DNA of 23,733 nucleotides, taken from positions 1-23,733 of the forward strand of contig DATABS010000077.1 of the NCBI GenBank assembly GCA_036259475.1, given 5' to 3'. Under the pieces are notes generated by a model. The model made no database searches. It had not been told where the DNA came from and saw only the letters and a program-made list of their open reading frames with translations. Numbering within the stretch: the stretch's first letter is position 1; every line of letters begins with the position of its first letter. Shown here piece after piece: positions 14,101 to 20,261 of the stretch. Position numbers and translations under genes: made by a program. Origin of the DNA: ZC4RG17 sp036259475 (GTDB lineage: Bacteria; Actinomycetota; Acidimicrobiia; Spongiisociales; ZC4RG35).

Positions 14101-14693
14101 CGATCAGTGCCCCGCTGGCGTATGCCGACGGTGTCGTCTATGCCGCCACTCAGGGCGGAAACCTGCACCTGCTAGACGTGGCGACCGGAACACCGGTCTG
14201 CCCGCCGGTCGACTTCGGCGCCGACACCGTGGCCAGTCCCGTCATCGCCGACGGTGCCGTGTTCGTGCCGAGCCGGGGCAACACGGTCTTCGTATTGCCG
14301 GCAGGACAGTGCTCGGGAACGGTTGCCGGCCGGCTGCCGCTGTACGTGACGGACGCGCCGATCGAGGTGGCGCCCGCCATCCGGGGTGACCGGATGTACA
14401 TCACGAGCGGCCCCTTCCTCTACTCGATCGACCTCACGGACAACAGCGACGCCTGGCCGCCCAGCACGGTCGACGCCGACAGCGTCATCTCGGCAGCCCC
14501 GGTCGTGGCCAACGACACCGTCTATTTCGGCACCGAGGACGGCAGCGTCCATGCGGTCGACGCCGAGGACGGCGAGGAACTGTGGACGTGGAGGACCGGC
14601 AACATCGTCCGCGCCTCGCCCGTCGTGATCGACGGAGCCGTCTACATCGCGAGCGGCGATGGGTCCGTCTACGCGGTGGGTGAGTCCCCCTAG
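11142..14693 (+). CDS. Pseudo-STAND ATPase / TPR / transmembrane / PQQ beta-propeller fusion protein
   Basis: An 1183-residue protein that I do not recognise as a known named family. Residues 1-120 resemble the AAA_16/LuxR-type NTPase start: VVVVEDAQWADPTSL (82-96) is a Walker B-like 'EDxHWAD' motif and LLLLIAYRP follows. Where the P-loop should be (27-44) the sequence reads AESADGSAGPLL with no GK[ST], so nucleotide hydrolysis is unlikely. A winged-helix-like part (SVDVAARLLDVSEAEVLDIAEPLVASGLL) follows. About 230-710 is alanine-rich and helical, with TPR-like repeats. An arginine cluster (RRSRGLVRRRPRRR) precedes one membrane segment at about 754-776, predicting cytoplasmic N and outside C. 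After a linker, about 850-1183 carries eight PQQ-like propeller strands (for example VASTDGLLYALDLTSG, FGTEDGSVHAVDAEDG). Two outside cysteines may form a disulfide. Role unknown; a sensor or scaffold linking an outside ligand to a cytoplasmic TPR platform is inference. Confidence 0.85.
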   Translation: MAINTERGADQSAFDRALEHFTRSHEPVVVVAESADGSAGPLLEGLPVGVGPVVRATAARATRAKVGCLSDELGLDDLTSGVVVVEDAQWADPTSLGRLQRMVKSPAPPELLLLIAYRPISGEDLYGIEQLAETAERHAVLFRTRVEQADAALPPEVTNPSARDLVLATSLVLQSISVDVAARLLDVSEAEVLDIAEPLVASGLLNETRSGFGATASATLLDAGEARLGHMAGRLATVLEDSGGDSAVVGNLRLASGEPARAYPLLLDASRTASARSAAGEAFHLAEAALQAAADGAVGTDADLGELHLICGRHLRAAGRSSEAAAHLDRATSLLVGPTRIDALGFAAAVADDRQRPQESERILAMAEWEAATQGERAKLGSLGTFHARSLNRLGFAAEADALLAKSEGLLDEEAAPAQRANAQLNRAWILFDRGQVGRAETEFTHLRDSTHPDDHSSLADKEAWRARALFASGRPDEALAAVSAARDLAEKGEVEAPLFLTHLALTEGNLLYGRPADALAAADRVLDLVERQLTAWENVARADRSVALLRLGESDRAREEIAAAIAATPAGADGWRWRSRCQAIEIEIAAHSGSGWRQREAEDLADMLLQAQYYGWAADLMCVIAEQSNDPEVAREALALALQVGNPMMAVRAAHAGRLWKDPAAAPVIRAVRSMADRMPEEWEEEWRLVPGVEEALTAPEPAEDDTGAENAAVLEQALRRAGLAGADVILSPAQRRSRGLVRRRPRRRWTPVQVAAAALGVVAVAALTSVGVAQLVDSPPDVTIVTQVVEDSPATTAPLTLEETELSVPGDFLFGEVPFRGGPARTGVVEVAGPRQVDGMYWEYETTGPIIATPVAYGRNLIVASTDGLLYALDLTSGRRAWTLQTDGRISASPEVATVATGEGQRPALAIVAGEDGVVRARDAVLENTSQAWQSSQLGERITSAPVAAEEMVMVATSDGYVHALSLLGGDEVWRYPAEGEGIGPISAPLAYADGVVYAATQGGNLHLLDVATGTPVCPPVDFGADTVASPVIADGAVFVPSRGNTVFVLPAGQCSGTVAGRLPLYVTDAPIEVAPAIRGDRMYITSGPFLYSIDLTDNSDAWPPSTVDADSVISAAPVVANDTVYFGTEDGSVHAVDAEDGEELWTWRTGNIVRASPVVIDGAVYIASGDGSVYAVGESP

Positions 14694-14723
14694 TCAGCGC
14701 TACCGACACGCCGTCGCGCCCCT

Positions 14724-14729
14724 TACCCT
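14724..14729 (+). promoter_or_regulatory. Candidate leaderless -10 of mnmA
   Basis: TACCCT ends 7 nt before ATG 14737, with no ribosome binding site. It lies in the 43-bp gap after the propeller gene. Confidence 0.45.
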
Positions 14730-14736
14730 CTGACTG

Positions 14737-15804
14737 ATGTCCCAGCGCGTCCTGGTCGCGATGTCCGGCGGAGTCGATTCGTCGGTCGCCGCCGCCCTCA
14801 TGGTGGAGGGCGGACATGACGTGGTGGGCGTGACGATGAAGATGTGGGCCGGCCCGAACGGCGAGGCACCGACGACGGGCTGTTGCACCGTGTCGGATTC
14901 CGAGGACGCCCGCCGGGTAGCCGCCCGTCTCGGAATCCCGTACTACGTCGTCGACTACACCGATCATTTCTCCCACGGGGTGATCGATCGGTTCGTCGGC
15001 GACTATCTGGAGGGCCGAACGCCCAACCCTTGTGTGGAGTGCAACCGGACCGTCAAGTTCGCCGCCCTACTCGACCATGCCACCGAACTGGGCTGTGACA
15101 TGGTGGTGACCGGCCACTACGCCCGCACTTCGTTCGAGGAGGGCAGGTGGCGCCTGCAGCGCGGCGTCGACCGGGCCAAGGATCAGTCCTACGTGCTCTC
15201 GATGCTCGGGCAGGACCAGCTGGAGCGGGTGCGGTTTCCCGTGGGTGAGATGACCAAGCCGGAGACCCGCCGGTTCGCAGCCGATCTCGGTCTGCGGACG
15301 GCCGACAAGCCCGAGTCGATGGACATCTGTTTCGTGCGAAGCGGTGATTACCGCCAGTTCCTGGCGGAGCGGGCGCCGGAGGGTTTCGTGTCCGGCCCGA
15401 TCGTGGAGAGTGACGGATCCGAGGTAGGCCGCCACGAGGGCGTCGTCGGGTTCACGATCGGTCAGCGCCGCGGTATCGGCGTGGCTCGGGGAGAACCCAG
15501 ATACGTTACCGGCATCGATCCCTCGACCTCCACCGTGACGATCGGACCCAAGGCTGAACTGCTCGTCTCCTCGGTCATGCTGCAGGAGATGACATCGGTT
15601 TCCGGGAAGCCTTTCGACGGTCCGGTGCTCGCCCAGTATCGGGCCCACGGTGATTCGGTTCCGGCCTATCTGCAGGATGCGACGGTCATGTTCGAACGGT
15701 CCCAGGCGGCGGTGGCGGCCGGCCAGACGATCACCTTCTACGAGGGAGACGAGGTGCTGGGCGGCGCGATCATCGCTCGGACGTCGACTACTGCGCCTCG
15801 CTGA
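14737..15804 (+). CDS. mnmA: tRNA-specific 2-thiouridylase
   Basis: A 355-residue MnmA (TrmU). It adenylates C2 of the wobble uridine in tRNA-Lys, -Glu and -Gln and replaces the oxygen with sulfur relayed from a cysteine desulfurase. The PP-loop SGGVDSS is at residues 10-16. The catalytic cysteine pair is C102 in NPCVECNRTVKF (C99 also present) and C198 in SMDICFV. GHYAR, DQSYVLSML, GEMTKPETRR and FTIGQRRGIGV mark the rest of the family fold, ending with a C-terminal beta-barrel. The length is typical. The start is ATG 14737. The 3' end overlaps the convergent thioredoxin gene by 17 bp. The nearby iscS can supply its sulfur. Confidence 0.97.
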   Translation: MSQRVLVAMSGGVDSSVAAALMVEGGHDVVGVTMKMWAGPNGEAPTTGCCTVSDSEDARRVAARLGIPYYVVDYTDHFSHGVIDRFVGDYLEGRTPNPCVECNRTVKFAALLDHATELGCDMVVTGHYARTSFEEGRWRLQRGVDRAKDQSYVLSMLGQDQLERVRFPVGEMTKPETRRFAADLGLRTADKPESMDICFVRSGDYRQFLAERAPEGFVSGPIVESDGSEVGRHEGVVGFTIGQRRGIGVARGEPRYVTGIDPSTSTVTIGPKAELLVSSVMLQEMTSVSGKPFDGPVLAQYRAHGDSVPAYLQDATVMFERSQAAVAAGQTITFYEGDEVLGGAIIARTSTTAPR

Positions 15805-16162
15805 CTTCCCGTTCGGCGATCTGGCGCCGCACGTCATCCATGTCGAGGTCCCTGACCTGGCCGATCAGGTCTTGAAACACCTGGGGCGGCAAGGCTCCGG
15901 GCTCGTTGTAGAGCAGGATCTGGTCGCGAAACACCATCAGCGTGGGAATGGAGCGGATGCCGAAGGCTTGGCTCAGTTCCTGTTGGTCCTCCGTGTCCAC
16001 CTTGGCGAACGTGATGTCCGAGTGCTCCTCGGACGCCTGCTCGAACGTGGGGGCGAAAGTGCGGCAGGGGCCGCACCAACCGGCCCAAAAGTCGACGATC
16101 ACCGTGTCGTTCTCGGCGATCGTTTCCTGGAAGTTGTCTTTGGTCAGGGCGATTGTCGCCAC
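15788..16162 (-). CDS. trxA: Thioredoxin
   Basis: A 124-residue thioredoxin with the redox motif WCGPC (C30, C33) after VIVDFWAGW, the cis-proline segment RSIPTLMVFRD, and the KVDTEDQQELSQAFGI stretch found in TrxA-type proteins. It is somewhat longer than the usual 105-110 residues, with an acidic, helical C-terminal tail (DMDDVRRQIAEREVSEAQ). It reduces protein disulfides in the cytoplasm. The GTG start at 16162 is supported by AGAGG about 7 nt upstream. It overlaps the mnmA end by 17 bp on the opposite strand. A thioredoxin beside iscS and mnmA is compatible with recycling persulfide or disulfide forms, but this is only positional. The trxA symbol is a family-level assignment. Confidence 0.93.
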   Translation of the reverse strand: MATIALTKDNFQETIAENDTVIVDFWAGWCGPCRTFAPTFEQASEEHSDITFAKVDTEDQQELSQAFGIRSIPTLMVFRDQILLYNEPGALPPQVFQDLIGQVRDLDMDDVRRQIAEREVSEAQ

Positions 16163-16267
16163 AGGTCACCTCTCATTGGCGCTCCCACCTAGAACAGGCC
16201 GACGGCACGCTGCATTCCATCGGCTGATTCGACGACAACTTCGCCGTTCGCGCGCCACACTGCCGGC

Positions 16268-16873
16268 ATGACCCAGGCCGCGGTCCCTCGCGTCGGCGCA
16301 CCGGTCGTGGAGGCCTTCCCCCCACTGCCGGGCACGGCATCGGCTCGGTTCCACGAGTGGGTGCTTCTCAACGATGCTCCGATCAAGCAAATGCTGCGGC
16401 TGCTCACCGACCGCTGGCAGCCTGCCGCCACGTTCCTCGAGATCAATTTCATGCACCCCGACTTGGGCCCCGCCGGCGCCCTCGTCCTGACGACCCACAC
16501 CATCGATGTCACCATGATGCGTCGACGCGCCGAGCGTCTGGTGGTGATCCCGCACCGCGAGCTGGGCGAGATCCTCACCCGACTGGAGCGAGGCGAGACA
16601 GTGGTTGTCGGGACGCATGAGATGCCTGACCCGCTCGCCCGCCGCTATCTCGCCACCCCGTTCGAGTGGTCGCTCAACGTCCCGGTGTGTGTCGATGGGT
16701 CGTGGGTGGCATCAGTGGGCGCCGTCGCCACCGAAGTGGGATTCAGCCATCCGGCAATCGCCGGGTTCGAAGCGATGGCGGGACTGCTCAGGTGTGACTT
16801 CGCCGCCGACCAGGCATGGGAGGAATTCAGTCGCCTCACCGTCAACAATCGATTGCTGCGCTTGTTAGGGTAG
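16268..16873 (+). CDS. Hypothetical protein, possible GAF-like domain
   Basis: A 201-residue cytoplasmic protein without a firm family. The C-terminal half (WSLNVPVCVDGSWVASVGAVATEVGFSHPAIAGFEAMAGLL) has the strand-strand-helix pattern of the end of a GAF domain, in which a ligand pocket is closed by a beta sheet and a helix. The N-terminal half contains HEWVLLNDAPIKQMLRLLTDRWQPAATFLEINFM. No catalytic motif, signal peptide or membrane segment is visible. ATG 16268 has no Shine-Dalgarno sequence; CACACT ends 7 nt upstream and might serve as a weak -10. It is divergent from thioredoxin and precedes the MerR-type gene, whose own C-terminal half looks distantly similar, so the two may be functionally linked. 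The GAF assignment is a pattern impression only. Confidence 0.65.
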   Translation: MTQAAVPRVGAPVVEAFPPLPGTASARFHEWVLLNDAPIKQMLRLLTDRWQPAATFLEINFMHPDLGPAGALVLTTHTIDVTMMRRRAERLVVIPHRELGEILTRLERGETVVVGTHEMPDPLARRYLATPFEWSLNVPVCVDGSWVASVGAVATEVGFSHPAIAGFEAMAGLLRCDFAADQAWEEFSRLTVNNRLLRLLG

Positions 16874-16900
16874 GGCGGCTCCAGCCGGGGGCAGGCGGGG

Positions 16901-16906
16901 TAGGCT
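16901..16906 (+). promoter_or_regulatory. Candidate -10 of the MerR-type gene
   Basis: TAGGCT lies 37 nt before ATG 16944, giving a predicted leader of about 30 nt that contains the ribosome binding site GAGAGGA 4 nt before the start. Unlike most genes here, this one would have a leadered mRNA. Confidence 0.35.
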
Positions 16907-16943
16907 GGCTGGACACCAGGGGAAGCCGGAAAAGAGAGGACAA

Positions 16944-17705
16944 ATGCACGCTGCAGCCGAAGTCGGGGAAGAGGGCGCCGTCTACAACATAGGCACCGCG
17001 GCGCGGAAGTCCGGCCTGTCTGTGACGACGATCCGAACGTGGGAAGACAGATACGGCGCCGTCGTGCCGGTCCGGGACCCGTCCGGGCGCCGCTTGTACA
17101 GCACTGAGCAGATCTCCCAGCTGACGTGGCTGCGACAGCAGATCGATGCCGGGTTGCGCGCCTCCGAAGCGCACCGACTCCTCATCTCCGGCGACACGGA
17201 GCCTCGTGGCCCCTCCGGAGTCGTGGTGGACCACGGGTCGGCCTGGGCAACGTTCCTCATCTGGGCGGAGCAGGAGAGCTCCTGGATCTCGTCGGTCCTC
17301 TCGGACATGCGAAGAGGTCTACATGCCCGGGCCACGGCGCTGGCGGCCGTGGTCGACAACGCCATCGCCGGCCCGATCCTCACGATCACCGGCTACACCA
17401 CCGAAGGTGATGAACCGGGTGCCCTGCGTGAGATCGCGGTGGTGATCGTCGGTGACATCCAGGACCTCAAGGCTCAGCTGGCGGAGGGCGAGGCGGTGAC
17501 CCGGCCAGGGGCTGATTTCGGCGCCAGTTCATCCGACGTGACTGTCGCCCCCATCAATTTGAGCGGAGTGCTCGCCGGTGCCCTCATCGGTGTCGACCAC
17601 TCCAGCCCCGACGCCCGCAGCCTCATAGAACGGGGCGTAAGGGTCATCGAGTCGAGGATCGAAGCCGACCGGGCTCGGTCAGCTTTCAGCAGCCTCCTCG
17701 ATTGA
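16944..17705 (+). CDS. MerR-type HTH regulator with GAF-like C-terminal half
   Basis: A 253-residue regulator. Residues about 13-80 (YNIGTAARKSGLSVTTIRTWEDRYGAVVPVRD..GRRLYSTEQI) form a MerR-family winged helix; the RTWEDRYG..P.RD..G.RLY signature is that of the CarH/LitR/MlrA branch. Those relatives carry a B12-binding or other sensory domain. Here the C-terminal 150 residues lack the B12 motif (DxHxxG) and look GAF-like (REIAVVIVGDIQDLKAQL, VTVAPINLSGVLAGALIGVDHSSPDA). The inducer is therefore unknown. ATG 16944 has a good ribosome binding site (GAGAGGA). It sits 70 bp after the GAF-like gene and 49 bp before ligA. It may regulate its own region, but no clear operator could be identified. 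Confidence 0.83.
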   Translation: MHAAAEVGEEGAVYNIGTAARKSGLSVTTIRTWEDRYGAVVPVRDPSGRRLYSTEQISQLTWLRQQIDAGLRASEAHRLLISGDTEPRGPSGVVVDHGSAWATFLIWAEQESSWISSVLSDMRRGLHARATALAAVVDNAIAGPILTITGYTTEGDEPGALREIAVVIVGDIQDLKAQLAEGEAVTRPGADFGASSSDVTVAPINLSGVLAGALIGVDHSSPDARSLIERGVRVIESRIEADRARSAFSSLLD

Positions 17706-17739
17706 GCATCCGGCCCTCCGGCTCGTCATCGCGGCCCGG

Positions 17740-17745
17740 TAACGT
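17740..17745 (+). promoter_or_regulatory. Candidate leaderless -10 of ligA
   Basis: TAACGT ends 9 nt before ATG 17755, with no Shine-Dalgarno sequence between. It lies in the 49-bp gap after the MerR-type gene. Confidence 0.45.
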
Positions 17746-17754
17746 CGCGGGGTC

Positions 17755-19785
17755 ATGAACGAAGTCGAGGCCCGGCTCACCGAGCTACGTCAACAGATCC
17801 ACGACGCCAACCACCGCTACTACGTCGAGGACGACCCCGTCCTCTCGGACGCCGAGTACGACGATCTCATGCGGGAGCTGCGCACCCTGGAAGAGCAGCA
17901 TCCCGACCTGATCACCCCTGAGTCGCCCACCCAACAGGTGGGGGTGGCGACCTCCCAGTCGAGCTTCGCCCCGGTCGAGCATCTCCGCCCTCTCTTCTCG
18001 CTCGACAACGCCGAATCGATGTCCGACCTCGAGGCCTGGGCGGGCCGAATCGGGCGCCAACTCGGATACGAACCCGCCGGATTCGCGCTCGAACTGAAGA
18101 TCGACGGGCTGGCCGTGGTGCTCGTCTACGAAGACGGCAAGCTGAGCCGAGGCGCCACCCGCGGGGACGGCACGACCGGCGAGGACATCACGGCCAACCT
18201 GCGGACCGTCGGAGAGGTGCCCCAGCACCTCAAAGGTCCCGACGTCCCCTCGCTGCTCGAAGTACGGGGGGAGGTCTATATGTCGTTCGATGCGTTCGAC
18301 GAGCTGAACCGGCGCCAGGCGGAAGCGGGCCTGCGCCTCTTCACGAACCCTCGCAATGCCGCCGCCGGATCCGTCCGGATGAAGGACTCCTCTATAACTG
18401 CGACACGTAGCCTGGGAATCTGGCTATACCAGGCCGGCATCATCGAGGGCGGGCCAGAACTAGCGACCCATACCGAGACGATGGAATATCTGACCGGCCT
18501 GGGTTTCCCCATCAACCCCACGTCGGCGCGGGTGGATGGATTGGATGAAGTCGAAACCTACGTGGCCGGTGCCGAGCAACGCCGGCACGATCTGCCCTAT
18601 CAGACCGACGGGGTGGTCGTCAAAGTCGATTCGCTAGCCGAGCAGGAAGTTCTGGGCTTCACGGCCCGGGCGCCGCGCTGGGCGATCGCCTACAAGTTTC
18701 CGCCCGAGGAGCGCACCACCCGCCTTCGCGAGATCAGGGTGAATGTCGGTCGAACCGGAGCGGCCACACCGTATGCCGTCCTCGACCCGGTGTTCGTGGG
18801 AGGCGCCAACGTCTCCAACGCCACCCTTCACAACCAGGACCAGATCGCCCTGAAGGACATCCGGGTGGGCGACACCGTCGTGGTACGCCGCGCCGGCGAC
18901 GTGATACCTGAGGTGGTCGGGCCGGTCGTCGCAGCGCGCACCGGCGAGGAGCGGATTTGGGCAATGCCGGAACGGTGTCCTTTCTGCGACAACCCGATCG
19001 TCCGAACGCCGGGCGAGGCTGTCGCCCGCTGCACCGGTGGCTTCGAGTGCCCGTCCCGATTGCGGGAATGGTTGTTCCACTTCGCCGGCCGGGGCGGCAT
19101 GGACATCGAGCACCTCGGCTACCGGACCATCGATTTGCTGTTGCAGCGCAACCTGGTCCAGGACCCGGCGGACCTGTTCACGTTCGAAACTGCCCGCCTC
19201 CTGGAGGAGGAAGGATGGGGCGAGATCTCGGTTCGCAACCTGGCCGAGGCAATCGAGGCGGCCCGCAGTCGGCCACCTGCCCGTCTGCTCACCGCCCTCG
19301 GCATCCGCCACGTTGGTACGACCGTCGCCCGGCGCCTCATACGCGCCTTCGGCTCGGTCACCGCCTTGCTCGATGCCAGCCTGCAGGACATCGCCTCGGT
19401 CGAGGGGGTGGGCGGGATAATCGCCGCCGAGGTGGCCGAGTGGGCTGCCGACCCGGTGAACCGGGGGCTGGTCGACCGGTTGGCGGCTGCCGGGGTGCAG
19501 ATGACCGACACCAGCGGAGCCGCTGAGACCGCCCGGGTGCTCGAGGGAGTGTCGCTGGTCGTGACCGGGACTCTGGCCGGATTCACCCGGGATGAAGCTC
19601 AGGCGGCCATCGAGGCGGCCGGCGGCAAGGCGACCGGGTCGGTGTCGACCAAGACCACCGCCCTGGTCGTGGGCGAGTCGCCGGGTGCGGCCAAGGTGAA
19701 CAAGGCGGCCGAGCTCGGCGTCCCCGTCATCGACGAGGCGGCTTTCGGCCGCCTCCTGGCGGAGGGTCCGTCGGTCCTGCCCTGA
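17755..19785 (+). CDS. ligA: NAD+-dependent DNA ligase
   Basis: A complete 676-residue LigA, the essential ligase that seals nicks in replication and repair using NAD+. In order: domain Ia with YYVEDDPVLSDAEYDDLMREL (from residue 22; the NAD+-binding Y..D..YD pattern), the adenylation domain with the AMP-accepting lysine K115 in LELKIDGLAV, TRGDGTTGEDIT, RNAAAGSVR and TDGVVVKV, then the OB-fold. A zinc finger has C408, C411, C426 and C432 (CPFC ... C ... C). The helix-hairpin-helix region (ALGIRHVGTTVARRL, VEGVGGIIAAEVAEW) follows, and a C-terminal BRCT domain lies at about 593-676 (GVSLVVTGTL, GGKATGSVSTKTTALVVGE). No truncation is visible. Its position after iscS and mnmA matches the broad order in mycobacteria. 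It ends 7 bp from the convergent membrane protein gene. Confidence 0.98.
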   Translation: MNEVEARLTELRQQIHDANHRYYVEDDPVLSDAEYDDLMRELRTLEEQHPDLITPESPTQQVGVATSQSSFAPVEHLRPLFSLDNAESMSDLEAWAGRIGRQLGYEPAGFALELKIDGLAVVLVYEDGKLSRGATRGDGTTGEDITANLRTVGEVPQHLKGPDVPSLLEVRGEVYMSFDAFDELNRRQAEAGLRLFTNPRNAAAGSVRMKDSSITATRSLGIWLYQAGIIEGGPELATHTETMEYLTGLGFPINPTSARVDGLDEVETYVAGAEQRRHDLPYQTDGVVVKVDSLAEQEVLGFTARAPRWAIAYKFPPEERTTRLREIRVNVGRTGAATPYAVLDPVFVGGANVSNATLHNQDQIALKDIRVGDTVVVRRAGDVIPEVVGPVVAARTGEERIWAMPERCPFCDNPIVRTPGEAVARCTGGFECPSRLREWLFHFAGRGGMDIEHLGYRTIDLLLQRNLVQDPADLFTFETARLLEEEGWGEISVRNLAEAIEAARSRPPARLLTALGIRHVGTTVARRLIRAFGSVTALLDASLQDIASVEGVGGIIAAEVAEWAADPVNRGLVDRLAAAGVQMTDTSGAAETARVLEGVSLVVTGTLAGFTRDEAQAAIEAAGGKATGSVSTKTTALVVGESPGAAKVNKAAELGVPVIDEAAFGRLLAEGPSVLP

Positions 19786-19792
19786 GCCGGTC

Positions 19793-20239
19793 TCACTGGA
19801 CGCGAAAGCTCCACTCGAAGGAGCCCACGTCGGGCGTCCCGCTGGTGCGGATCCACTCCACCCGCACTGTGTGGTCTCCGGGCGTCCATTCCGTGAAGAT
19901 GGCTGAGTTGGGATGCGGTGCCCACGAGTACAGGCCGGTCGCAGGGACGTAGGCGGCGTCCGGCACCGGCAGCCCATCGACGTAGAGGGTGGCCTCATAG
20001 CCGATCGCCATGTCGACCTCGACCGCCGCCTGGCGGATCACCCGGTCGCCGGGGGAGGGAGAGACCGCCTCGATCGGTGCGGGCAGATCGATTTCTTCGC
20101 CCTCCATGGCGAGCACGGTCCCGAGTGCCACCGCAGCCAGTACCAGCAGAGCGAGGCCGGCATAGATGAGTCGGTACCGCACGATCTGACGGTACCCCAC
20201 CCACTTCCGCAAGCCCCAAACCGGTCGGAAGCGCCCCAC
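19793..20239 (-). CDS. Small membrane-anchored protein with extracytoplasmic beta-sandwich-like domain
   Basis: About 148 residues, function not recognised. A basic N-terminus (RFRPVWGLRKWVGYRQIVRYR) precedes one membrane helix (LIYAGLALLVLAAVALGTVLAM, about 24-45), so the rest should face outward. The outer part (PIEAVSPSPGDRVIRQAAVEV, EATLYVDGLPVPDAAYV, GLYSWAPHP, PGDHTVRVEW, FEWSFRV) looks like an Ig-like or CopC-like beta sandwich. The frame stays open to 20314, but a start there would overlap dapC heavily. GTG 20239 is preferred, leaving 22 bp to the dapC start; GTG 20200 with GGAAG upstream is an alternative. It is convergent with ligA (7 bp gap) and divergent from dapC. No enzymatic motif is visible. 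Confidence 0.68.
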   Translation of the reverse strand: MGRFRPVWGLRKWVGYRQIVRYRLIYAGLALLVLAAVALGTVLAMEGEEIDLPAPIEAVSPSPGDRVIRQAAVEVDMAIGYEATLYVDGLPVPDAAYVPATGLYSWAPHPNSAIFTEWTPGDHTVRVEWIRTSGTPDVGSFEWSFRVQ

Positions 20240-20248
20240 TGCCAGCGC

Positions 20249-20254
20249 TAGCCT
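20249..20254 (+). promoter_or_regulatory. Candidate leaderless -10 of dapC
   Basis: TAGCCT ends 7 nt before ATG 20262 with no ribosome binding site. It lies inside the 22-bp gap between the divergent membrane protein gene and dapC. Confidence 0.45.
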
Positions 20255-20261
20255 GGGCTCG

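Noticed and set aside
18634..19998. 454-residue minus-strand open frame opposite ligA
   Set aside because: Antisense shadow of LigA with no recognisable domain; the plus strand carries zinc finger, HhH and BRCT motifs.
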